From: Aphelocoma coerulescens
Taxonomy: Eukaryota; Chordata; Aves; Passeriformes; Corvidae
NCBI RefSeq assembly: GCF_041296385.1
Contig: NC_091014.1
Location: 14,917,578 to 14,981,577 of the forward strand
DNA length: 64,000 nt
Direction: 5' to 3'
Positions 25,030-36,359 of this stretch are shown piece after piece; within the stretch, counting starts at the first letter, position 1; each line of letters opens with the position of its first letter. A program made the translations under genes and the position numbers. Under the pieces are notes generated by a model, which worked only from the letters and a program-made list of their open reading frames with translations, made no database searches and was not told the DNA's origin.

Positions 25030-28000
25030 TTCCACTACCTTTGGGAGGCAAACTGCAGTTCATGGATGTCCTACTCTCTGGGACTGTATCAAAGAGTGAG
25101 GGAGACAAGAAGAAAGGTTTTCTTCCAGACCATGAAGGTGGATAACAATGTCGAGAAGGCTGGGTTATGGAAGGAACATCTTGTTCTGGATGTGGCTTTT
25201 AAAGGCCTAGAAGGAGTAAAGCCTACATAAATATGCTTGTGAAATGGTACTCAAAAAATTTCATCACAAGTATATATGATGTACAACCTCTTGCTCAAAA
25301 CCAGCATGGCCATAAATTGGTGGGGTGGCACCTTTCAGAGGTGAAGGCCACTGAGTCTGAGTCTGGCTGTTCTCAGCACAACAGCATTGGGCTTCACCAA
25401 ACTCAGGGCGCTTGTTCCCGAAATCGCATCACATGAGAGGCTTTTGGGTGTTCCTCAGTGAATATACCTATTGTTTGGTTTGGTCCAACGCTTCCCAGCA
25501 AAGTTACTGTGAATGCTGTGGAACTTTTAATCTCTCTTTTTTACATAACTATCTAGGCTGCACTTTTATAACTGTATTTAAGTTGCGATAATACTTCTTT
25601 AAATTTATTTTCACTGAAATTGATTATAATCCTGAAAAGGCTTATATGTGATTCCATAAATATTTGTTGTTAAAATTTTATGGCTTTTCAGTTGTTGCTA
25701 GGCTCTTCTTTTATTCTCTCTTCCTCCCAGAAGGATTGTCCAGCAAAGAGCTTAATGCTACAATTGTATTTAATAAGTAGCCAGTGGCATTAGAGTTGGG
25801 ATTAGATACTATCCTTGTATTGGATGTATACATTAAAATATAGTGAAAAAAACCCCATGCAATGGTCCATTTCAGATCCTGAAAAGAATATATTATGCTG
25901 CCTCCTTTGAAACCAGGTCTCTTAAGCCATAGCTTGGTAAATCAGTAATTATTTTTTTGCAAGACCAAATCAGCGCTGGTGGGCACCCAGGTGCATTGCC
26001 TACAGTGCTGGGCTGTTGCACCAAAGTGGAAATCACAGCAAATCAAAAGGTCAGATTAGTCTCCAGTTGGTTTACAGGACAGTTTCTTAAGGTTTTCTGA
26101 CACCTGAGTGTCAGTCTGAGTAGCTGGTGCTACCTCCTGCCACCACAGGGGACAGCAGACCCTGCCATCTGCAGAACGGATGTTCCACATCCCAGGGGAG
26201 TGCCAGGGTTTTATGTCCTTGGCACTCCTGGGATTTTCCCATTGCACACTGTAGTGGGAACCGCCTCGGCACTGGAGGACCGGCACAGCTGTATCAGTCC
26301 AGAGAGCCTTTCCAAGCTGACTTGAGGCTGAAGGGTGTCCCAGCTTATTCTGATACAAGTACAAAATTTTGGTTGTATATTACTTTAGACTAGAAGCCTG
26401 TTGATTCAAGGGTGGGGCAGAGGGAAAGGCCACCTAGGGCATTTTATCTCAACAGATGAGGTGTTCTTTTATATGGGCATAAAAGAACTTCATTTTGCCC
26501 CGTATTTGTCATGTCAATTAATCCAGTGGATCTGCCCAAATATTATCTATGCAACAAAAATATAATAAAAGAAAGAGCAATAAGTCATGTAGAGAGGGAT
26601 GGGAGACAATGTCTGGATAACAGAGCAGGTTATTTTATCAGATCCCAAAATGCATGTTTCTGACTCACCTGGAGCAGGATGCATCACCATCACTGCAGAT
26701 TTTCTGCAGCGTAGCCATCGATGCTAGAGCATGTCACACAGGCTGTCTCAGGAGTCAGCAAGGCAACCCACACTTTTACAACAGGAGTCATCTCATGCCA
26801 ATGCTGATATTTAATCTAGTGAAGGTGAATCAGGCCTGATTTCCCTCCATTGGCTAAAGGGGAGCCCAGAGCAGCCAGCTCTGACACAAATGGGTGGACA
26901 TTGGCACCTGCAGTGAGGTGAGACCCTCAACTGAGCCACTTAATCTGCCTTAAAATGTAATAATGGGATTGATTGTCTCAGATTTTCCTGTACATACAGA
27001 GCAAAATTCAAAGAGGAAGGAAACAAGAAGAAACAAGTGTGAAGAATCTGACCTGCTACCCCAGAGATGAGTCACTCCAGTCTTTCTCTGATAGCCAGGA
27101 GACAGGCAGATGGATAACTCACATCATTGTCAGCACACAGACACATCCATTATCTGAAGCAACAAAGTCATGAAACCTCCATTTCTGCTGTAGGTGTATA
27201 ATTATAGTAAGAAAAAAATCTGAGTCACAGGTGTAATTCAGCCTCCCTTCAGGTATGTGATGAATAAGGCGTTAATCAGTTGAAGGACTGGAAAATACTG
27301 ATCACTGTTCAGTACTGGTGAACCAGAAAAGGAAGTTTCCTGGATGTGGCATATACAGAATATGTGGTTTGAAAAGTGTGAGGGGCAGCATATTAGTGCT
27401 GGGTCTCTCACAGTGTCTTTTGCTGTAAGACAAGTGTGTCTTCTATTACATCCCTACACTTTTAACTGGATTCTTCCAGGCAATGTCTGCAGTTGTAGGT
27501 TTTCTTCTTTTAAATGTATATCAAAATATTTCAAGGTATGGAAGAATACATATATTATACCTGCACAACCTTTCCCAATCATATAATTACTTAGTGTACA
27601 AGTAGAGCACAGTTGTAATAAAGGAAATCTAATGTCTACATAAATCCAGTTTAGAATTAAACTGCTACTTAAAGATACTTTAAGGAGGGTACTTAATTTT
27701 CTTTCTTACTGTAGTGTAATTAGTGGAAAGATATTGGGTTTTTTTGTGGAAAAATGCAGGGGTTTTGGATACCTTATTTAAACATTTCTGTCTCCTCATA
27801 CTGTGTTGTGATTTGAGTAAAACCCTTTTGGTGCTTATTGCAGTTGTGTAACAACTGATATTCTGCCAGTCAAGAACCAGGAGCAGTAAAATGACCCTTC
27901 ATTTGCAAAAGGCTCATCAGAAAAGGTTACTGCTGACATGAATCAGTCAGCGCCAGGCAGAAGTTGCACCATCAAGCCACCTCATTTCCTAGGAAAGAGG

Positions 28001-29580
28001 GCTGCAATGAGGACCACCCAAGCACTGAGGTTGGTGACATCATCTCTGCATCTTTAGCAAATGCTGGAAAACACCCATAGCCAGGAGCAAGTCAAGCCAC
28101 AGCCACAGGCAGGGCTGGATCAAAATGTAGAAATAAATTAACTTGTTTCAGTGTAACTTACGCTTGGCCGACCCCTGTGGGCTGCTACTTCGTATCTGAG
28201 TTTCTTCTCCCCATCACAGTGCAGCAGGCAATTTTTTATTCAGCCTTCTAATGCCTTTGATCTGACCCATACTAGGTCTTTTAATGTTTACCTCTTTTTC
28301 CAGTCTTCTGCAGCTTCACAAATCCTCCAAGATATCATCAGCTCCCCACTGGAGCGTCAGGAGTGCTGAGACAGTCTGGGTGATGGATACAAGGAACCAT
28401 GCAGGTCTGTGAGAACACAGACCAGAGATGGTCCAAGGCTTTTTGCCAACAGCTTGGATCCAGTTAGACTTAGTTGGAACTCATGTTAGATGTGGCTTTT
28501 TAGATGGACCTAACAAGTCTGAAATTACCCAAACCACCTCTGTCACACTGTGCCTAAGCCTGTGATGAACTGTGATGATTCTTTAGGAGCTCAGCAGGTA
28601 CAGGTGTACACAGTCAGCTCACATCCAGACGAGTTTTCAGAGAGAAGGTCTTAGCTTTGCCCTGAATGGAAGTGGTTGGACTATTTCCAGACCCAACCTG
28701 ACTCTGGAATATGCAGCTCTTTATATATGTGGTGCTGGTGTTAATGAGCCATGTCAGACTCAGGCTAGCTCTTTATCTGTGGCACAGATAATCTACACAC
28801 TGGGTAATTCAACCACAGATGCCTGAGAGCTGGTTTTAGCTGCAAACACCTCCATGATCATTTCAGTCATATCCCTAAATACTGTAGAGTGATTTCATTA
28901 GACCCAATCAAGCTGAAAAAATCTAATTGAAGGAGCATTCCCTAATATGTTCCTTCTCTTCTACTCTCAGTTCTTCCCCTTTCAAAAGTTCTGTTAATTG
29001 CATTAAATATCTGATAGCTGTTAATCTTTTTAGTGAAGGTGAATGGAGAAAAAAAAAAGCTACTAAGTAACCTGAGTGATCATTGAAGTCCTGATGGACT
29101 AGGGAGTTGCTTTCAAAGGGGTGGTTGCACTGGCCAGGTCTACCAATCTTATACAGGCAAAAGAAACTGATGTTGGCTGTGAAAACATCCTGCCTTCTGA
29201 GTGATTCCTTCTTGGAAAGAGGAAGCTTAAGCACTGCTTTGCCGAAAACAGTACAGGAGCATGGGACTATCTGCACAAACCATCACTGAAGAGAAGGAAG
29301 GAGAGCACAAAGAAAACAAACAATGGAACAGCTGTGAAAGCCTGAGCTCACTATCTCCTCAGATTATGCTTTCACCCACAGGTGGAGCAGGAAGCAAAAG
29401 CAGCAGGCTTTAGAAAGAGAGAGCAACTGTAAACTCAGTGCAAGCTCAATGTTTGCTACCTTCCGTACCTCCCATTCTCCATCTCTTGTGTCCTGTCTGC
29501 TGGTCTTCAGCCCATTCAGATGTGACAGCACAACAGTTTACAGGACTCTATTTTCAACTGGACTAGGGACCTGATACAAT
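25030..29580. other. Unique sequence, mostly AT-rich
   Basis: No repeats or genes are recognised. A good acceptor (CTCTTTTTCCAG, near 28303) is followed by an open frame to a weak GTCTGT donor at about 28404. It was judged too weak to call. Confidence 0.55.
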
Positions 29581-29598
29581 TAAAAAAAAAAAAAAAAA
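29581..29598. repeat. Poly-A run
   Basis: A single uninterrupted run of about 18 A residues. No retrocopy is recognisable immediately upstream on the plus strand. Confidence 0.85.
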
Positions 29599-29599
29599 T

Positions 29600-32500
29600 C
29601 CTGCCAAGAAATGTCAGCTATGTGATGGAAATGAGCAATTGTGAGAATAACTGAAATGAACATTGCCCCTGAACACGTTGTATTAAGAAACCACAGCCCA
29701 GCTCCATGGCCAGCCTGCTCCTCATTGTTTGGATTTACAAAAGGAGCTGCCATCAGAAGCAGGGAGTCATCTTTCCTAGGATTTGGGTTTTTTCAGTTTG
29801 TTTTGTTTTAAATAACTAAGCGCTGATGTCTTCCATCACAACAAATATTGTGGCTGTCTTATTCAGTGTTTATGTTTGCCATCTTTTGCCATGAAAATGA
29901 AATTCAAAGATGGAAAAGGGCTACGAGGTGAAAGTACATACATATCAGCAGTTGCAGAGTGCAGAACAATAAAGAAGCAAGTTACAGCAAAACAAAGCAT
30001 TTCAAACCAAACAAAGTCATAGAAAAAGCTATACTTAGAAAAAAAATTTGGAAAAGCTGCTCTTTGGCAAAACGCGAAGCTATACTCCAGAGGAGGTGAG
30101 TGCCCACCCGTGGCATGAGGGCTGTGACTCCTGCCAGCAGGGCTTTCAGAGTAAAGTACACATCTTACAGGTCCTCATGCTCCCAACCAGGAACCTAAAA
30201 GGGTGGAGTTGCTCCTGTTCTTTCTAAGATTTTTCTTTTTGTCCATAACAGTGGTTGAAATTCTCAGGCTACCTCAATACCACCATATTTAACAGTACCA
30301 GGAACACCCTTCAGCACACCCTATCCTCCACACCACAGATTTTTAGCACAGATCTTGACACATTTTGACCAGTGCCAAATAGTTCTACCCCAACCAGTTC
30401 CTGGGTAGAGTTCAGTACCACCATGGGCCAGGGACTGCTTCCAGAACCAGTTTCCACGTGGCCACCCTGTTTTGGAGAGTAAGACAGTTTAATGTTATGG
30501 TTGCAGGCTTCTCCTTGCCAACTGGCCTCAGTGCCAGGGAATGGCCCCAGGCATGTTTAATTTGCTAGTGTAGACAGCTTCAGTTTCTTTGAGCTCTGGT
30601 TGCTCTCTCACTTACTTGTGTTTTAAGACCTTTTTGGTAATATTTTGCTTGTCAGCTGATAGGTATTTTAGACAGCAATTTCAAGGACTTTGCAGAATTC
30701 CTTGTTTAATTTTTCTAGAATTAGTCCATTGTAAATCTTCAGGTGTCCTGGGGCTTTGCAGGCACCTCCTGCAGAGCTGGAATAGCTGCTAGCAATGGGC
30801 ACCCATGCTGAATATTTTGGTGATGGAAGAGACAAATCCTCTTTATTTTTTCACTTGCACGTGCTTGCAAATACTCTTTCTTTTTGTCATAGGTTAGCAG
30901 ACTAAAAGTCCAGAGATTTACCTGAGCTGGCACGTTGAAGAAGAAACCAATCATTTCTTGGCAGCTCAAAGCACAGTGGCAAGCCATAATCCTAATTTGC
31001 TATTACTGTTCTGGTTTAGGGAGCTGCCCTTATGAAATTGTCATCTGGAGAGAAGCAGCAGTCAGCCCCTGGTGTCCTGTCATTTCTGTGCTTATGGGCT
31101 CTGCCTGCATTTTGTCCTCCATGTGTGTATAGCACAGTCAGACCCACTGTATGTTAGAGAGCCAGGCAAATACTAATGCCCAATTTAACATGCAGCTCAT
31201 GTGCCTTTAAATAGCAGCGAGAGCCAAGCCAAGCCATCCACTGCAGCAATTTCTGGACATATGTGCAGAGCCCCCCTCCTCCCCTGAGCCCTCCCAGCCT
31301 GGAGCTGCAAGCACACACGAGCTGTGCAGAGGGGCCAGGGATTGGTGCTGCTGCCTGTCATTTCACAGTCACCCCACTGACGTCTCCTCCACGCTGTTGA
31401 CTTGATCTCATTTCTAGCCAATATAATTACAACATGGAGAATCAACAACAGTTAACGATTTAGGTTAAATGTAATTTAATGCTCCAAGATTGCTGCACTT
31501 AGATGAGATTTTGCTTCACTTGAACCATGCAGAGAATGTGAAGAGCCTGCATACTTCTGCTAAAGTAATTCTGGACAAAGGAAAGATTGACACTGCCTTC
31601 TTCAGACTCTATTAAATGCTTGAGCGACTTTGGCAAGAGTTTCTAATCTGTCATTGCTCGTGGAATTCCACATGCGAGAATGGGACCTGTCAGAGAGCAG
31701 AGGTTCCAAATCCATCCTTCTTTGGGGGAGGGTGTCCATATATATGGATATATTTTCCTGAAAGAAGTAGAGCTCAAAATCCCTGATCATCTCTAAGGGT
31801 TTGCTTAGCCCCTTGAAGAGTGTATGCCTAATATTTTACTTACAGTGCCATTGTATCCATAAACCGTGGAAGATAGCGTGAAATGCTGCTGTTACAAGGT
31901 CTGAAAAATAGTCACACGAGCCGAGAAACTCAAAGAGCCCATCACAGAGTGCTCTTGTGCTACTGGGATGGCTGCCAAGCAAGGCATGCAGATTGCTGTC
32001 GCTGAGCTTTGAATGATGAGAAAATGAGGGGGACTGCTCAGCACAGCAGATGCTCCCCGGAGCACCCAGAGAGGTCAGCCGGCATGGCTGCTGCCTTCAG
32101 GAGCCAATGTCTAGGTGGATTGTGCTAGATCCTGGTCCCGGAAGTCAGGGCCAGATCCAGAACATACATTTTAATAGAGGTTTCCAGCTCTGTATATCAA
32201 TCCAAGAGAAGGCTTCCTAAACAGGGATTATAGCTTTAGAGCTCATTTGCCTTCTCTGCAGATGCAGACCAGCCATCATTCTTCTAGGCTTCCAAGCTTC
32301 CACTGCCTGACTAGGAAGGCAAATATTTGTAAGTGAAATTGTCAGCTCTCCTCTAATTCCTAAGAAACTCAGCAAAAAATAGCCTCAGCAACCTTTTGTG
32401 ATTTGGTGACAATGAGCTTTTGTTAATCTTTAGTACTGAAAGAAGAAGGTTATCATCTGACACGCTCATGTATTTTGATAAAGTTATTTATGAACTTGAC

Positions 32501-35132
32501 TTTGTCAGGATCTATTAACTCATATCTCTGTGCTCCTGAGCAGCTGCTTTGATGACAGCATTTGGATTTACTGGCAGAAGTTTGTTGGCCTGTTGGTTCA
32601 CAGCACATAACAAATGGAGAACCTTCCACATTCTCTTAGTGTCAAAAAGTCAATGCTTACCGTGGTCTTACTGACTTCTGTAGCTACACAAGGGCTTAGG
32701 GAGTAGGTGCATACTGTTCATAAAGCACTTGGCTCTTGGATGGCAGGAGACAACTGATTTCCAGGAGCCTGTTGCAAGGGCAGCAGCTCTCCACCATGCT
32801 CTCCAAGAGGCTTCAAGCCCACTTTGACTTGCACTAGCTGGGATCATTATGGCAATTTTCTTGATGGTGTCCTCACAGAAATCTCAGTCCTTGCATGGAG
32901 GTTTTCAGCAAAGGGCAGATGCCAACCTAAGAACAGCACCTGCAGCTGACAATCACAAAAAAGGGGTTCTGGCTATAAGTAAAAAGTAATGAACTAATCA
33001 CACAAAGAAGAAAGCCATCATTATCCTGTGACTTGTGGTAAAGATCAGTTGTATAGAGTGCTTTCTAGCCTGCTCAAGCTTTTTTAGTTGTTTAGTATTT
33101 ATAGTCTTCCAAAAGTGTCCACAGAAACTTCTCCCTCACTGTCAATACTTTTCATAGCTCATATAGTTTAATACCTATTAACACTGATCAGATAGGTTGT
33201 AGTGTTTTAATGTTAGTAAAACCAGAAATGAACATTCACTGGTACAAATGTCTATCACAGTAATACCACTTGTTTTATTCACAAAGGTATAAAATTGTAT
33301 AAACTATATTGCTTGAATGGAGTTCCTGAGTTTGTATTTTACATGTATAACAGACATGTACTTCTGATGGTAGTTCACAAGCAAGAAGGCAAGGAAAAAG
33401 GTGACCTTTGATCAAGAGTCTTCTATGTGGCTCTCTGGAAGAATGAGAGTAGGAATACTTTTTACAATGTGAGCATTTCACATTTAGATCCATCTCTTTA
33501 CTCTTTACTGCAGAATTTTTAGTGTAGTGACAGATTTAGTGATATGGTGTCATAGGCTATGGAAATGGGTCCTTTCCTGGTTAGAAGTGGTCACCCAGAG
33601 TCGACGGCTCAGTCATGCAGTAGGAAACATCACAGCAGTGTTGCCAACTTCTTCTCTTCAGATGAGATTTCTGTCTGGAAGGACTTGGAATTGCTTTTCA
33701 ATCACATGGGCTGGACCTAGGGACCCATGAGAAGCGCATTCACAGATACAGCTGAGAATGTGTTGGGACTTTCCAAAGGAAGGAAGCAGCAGTGAATCAC
33801 TGCGAGCACAAAACCACACAGGGCAATACAGGTTATTCCAACATGGATCAGGGACTACTTCTATTGTGTGCTAAATAGACCCCCAGCTGAAACAAGACTG
33901 AACCTGGCAATGTAAGTAAGGGAAAAGATCTGGATAATCACATGGATTACATAGGGTGAACTGGAAGCTTCCAGCAGCCAGCTACAGAGTTATAGACTGT
34001 CAACAAGAATAGGAAGTGTACATTCACTCTAACTGATATAAAGAATACAACTACAGCAGGGAACTAAAATTCGTCTCAAAGGAAAGGAAGAAATCTACCA
34101 TGACAGGATTACATAAGAAATCAACTGGAGATAAATAATGCTCCTGCCCAATATGAGGCTTTGTACAATTATTCTGAAGACAAGGCACTAAGTAGAGCTA
34201 GCTGGTTTCCTTCCCAGTTCATTGTTCATGGACCATACTTTTACACTACATAATACTAATGAACAAAAAATTAGTAGCAAGTAGTACTCTTACACTTCAG
34301 AGATTGTAGGAAAGCATTTGACAACAATGCTGTTGTAGCACGACACTGAAAATTTACGGATTTCTTTGCAAAATCATTTCTATTTTGCAAAACCTTTCTC
34401 AGTACACAGGTAATTAAATCATTGCTTTGATGTCATTGCCAGCATAGGCAAAGCGACATCACCTCCCTGCAAAATCTCATACTGCTGTATAACAAATATC
34501 TGCACAGAGACTGGAGTCCCAGGGGTGTTCAGCAGTCTTGGTTTGCTGAGGATATCTATTCATCAGCAGATGAGATACAACAAAAGACAAACAGCTTAGT
34601 CAGAACAGCAAAACAAAAAGGTCTTATAATCAACAGGTCAGAAAACAAAGGCTATGAAAATAAATATGACCTTACGTGGCAGTGCTGTTCCAGAAGGAGT
34701 AACTGCAAGCATTGTTGTCACATTTATTTACCCAGGCAGTGTGTCTCACAGCCCCTGTGACTCTGTCTGTGGTGCAGGGCTCAGATGAGCAAGGGAAAGA
34801 GTCCTGGTGAGAATACAGTCTAACATAAAAAAAGTCTTCACTAAACTGTAGATGAGGGAGAGGCCAAAGGTTCTTCAAGCACTGTTTGAACAACTTTCAG
34901 TTGGAGATATGTATCAGATGTTCATAATAAAAGCATGAGATAAAGAACAATAACAATTTGAGGTGTTCACAATCACTGGTGGATGACCAAAAGTAGAGAA
35001 AAGAAGGTAGAATTTGTTGACTGTATCCTGACCATTATGAACAACAGACTTAGTGGTCTGAGGGCCAGAGAAGATTTTGACTTGAGGAATGCCTGCAGGA
35101 TGAGAAAGACTGGAGAAGTGACCTTGAAGATT
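29600..35132. other. Unique non-coding sequence
   Basis: Nothing is recognised in this 5.5-kb stretch beyond short A- or T-rich runs. All frames are short. It runs directly to the duplicated heptamer that flanks the LTR at 35140. Confidence 0.55.
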
Positions 35133-35139
35133 AGGAGAT

Positions 35140-35512
35140 ATTACCGCAGGCCTGGGCCCTAGGGTGTATCACTGTGTCCCACAGCCATAGGGAGGAGGAG
35201 GAGAGAAGATCCAACAGGCAGGAATTGTGCAGCAAGATTGATTTATTTAATTATTTTACAAACTCTTTTGTAGACTTTTTTCTTCATAGTCTAATTGGAC
35301 AAAGGACCAGCCACCCCTTGGGGTGATTGGCTAAAATCCGAAAACATCCATTGTCAAAATATTTTTCTACTATACCATAAACAAGACTTTTCAAGGTTGC
35401 AGGTGGCTTGGTTGTTTACATACTCTGCTACCTCTTCTGTGAGAGACAAAAGTCTCTCACGGACTTAGAAAATAGCAAAAAAATCCTTGCTAGCAGCATT
35501 TTTGTATCTACA
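35140..35512 (-). mobile_element. Solo endogenous retrovirus LTR (minus strand)
   Basis: Read on the minus strand, the element starts TGTAGATACAAAAATGC at 35512 and runs 373 bases. It carries a polyadenylation signal (TTAAATAAATC) about three quarters of the way along. It ends in a C/T-rich U5-like part with CTCCTCCTCC. It resembles avian ERV LTRs containing the TGAGAGAC/GTCTCTCA inverted motif, seen here near 35443-35460. The heptamer AGGAGAT directly flanks both ends (35133-35139 and 35513-35519) and looks like a target-site duplication. The expected 3' terminal CA is not present. No gag, pol or env sequence is adjacent, so this is a solo LTR left by recombination. It is old and has no coding capacity. 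Confidence 0.75.
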
Positions 35513-35519
35513 AGGAGAT

Positions 35520-35798
35520 GGATAAAATTAAAAGTATTGCTCTACAATAGGATTCTTTAGGGGCAACTGACATCTGTGAGGGTTGGATTGCTTTGAAGCA
35601 TCCTTGTATGCTGAAGTTTTCTTCATATAGAGACCAAGCATACAGTCTTCCCACATTGCCAAGACAATGGTTATATTCATGCTGTCTACTGTAGGCAGCC
35701 TGGAGTTTGCTGTCATGACCAGTTTTTCCTACTTTACACACTACAAGCCTGTAAACCTGACAGTGTTTACTTTGGATATCTCACTTCCAACACAACCA
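35520..35798. other. Short unique spacer between two LTRs
   Basis: About 280 bases with no recognised feature separate the two minus-strand LTRs. Confidence 0.5.
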
Positions 35799-36355
35799 TG
35801 GGTGGTGGTGGGCTGACTCTGGCTGGGTGCCAGGTGCCCACCAAACCAATCAATTACTCTCCTCCTCATCTGGGCAGGGGAGAGAAAATATAATGAAAGG
35901 TTTGGGGGTTGAGATAATGACAGGGAAAAATCTGTGACCAGTTACTGTCACAGTCAAAACAGACTCAACTTGGGAAATTATTACCAATGAAATCAGAGTA
36001 GGATAATGGGAAATAAAACCAGATCTTAAAACACCTTTCCTCTCAATCCCTTCCTTCTTCCTGGGCTTGACTTCTTTCCCAATTTCTCTATTTCCTCCTC
36101 CTCTCAGAAGTGCAGGGACTTGGGAAATGGGGGTTGGAGTCACTCCATCGTGTTCTCTCTGTTTTGTTCCTCATGCTCTTTCCCTGCTCCAGCATGGGGT
36201 CCATCCCATGAGACAATGAGGCACAGTCCTCCAACACAGGTCTTTCCCATGGGCTGCAGTTCTTCATGTAGTGCTCCAGCACTGCATCCCGTATGGGTCC
36301 CTCGTATGGGATGCAGTCCTTCAGGAACAGACTGCTCCAGCAGTTCATGTTTTAG
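35799..36355 (-). mobile_element. Truncated ERVL-like LTR (minus strand) with internal tandem units
   Basis: On the minus strand the right-hand part of a common avian LTR is seen. Its 3' end matches the GGTGGGCACCTGGCACCCAG-type terminus, here on plus as GGTGGGCTGACTCTGGCTGG near 35803-35822. Upstream of that are the remains of its polyadenylation region, with GGTAATAATTTCC near 35976 where the family has a proper AATAAA. Next comes a string of diverged units of about 45 bases (CTGGAGCA...GGACTGCA...CCCATGGGA) between about 36190 and 36350. The upstream U3 part typical of the family is missing, so the copy is 5'-truncated. No viral genes adjoin it. The family name is from memory and needs a library match. 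Confidence 0.7.
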
Positions 36356-36359
36356 CAAC

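Noticed and set aside
28304..28403. Candidate exon after CTCTTTTTCCAG
   Set aside because: The donor GTCTGT is poor, and the frame ends soon after it.
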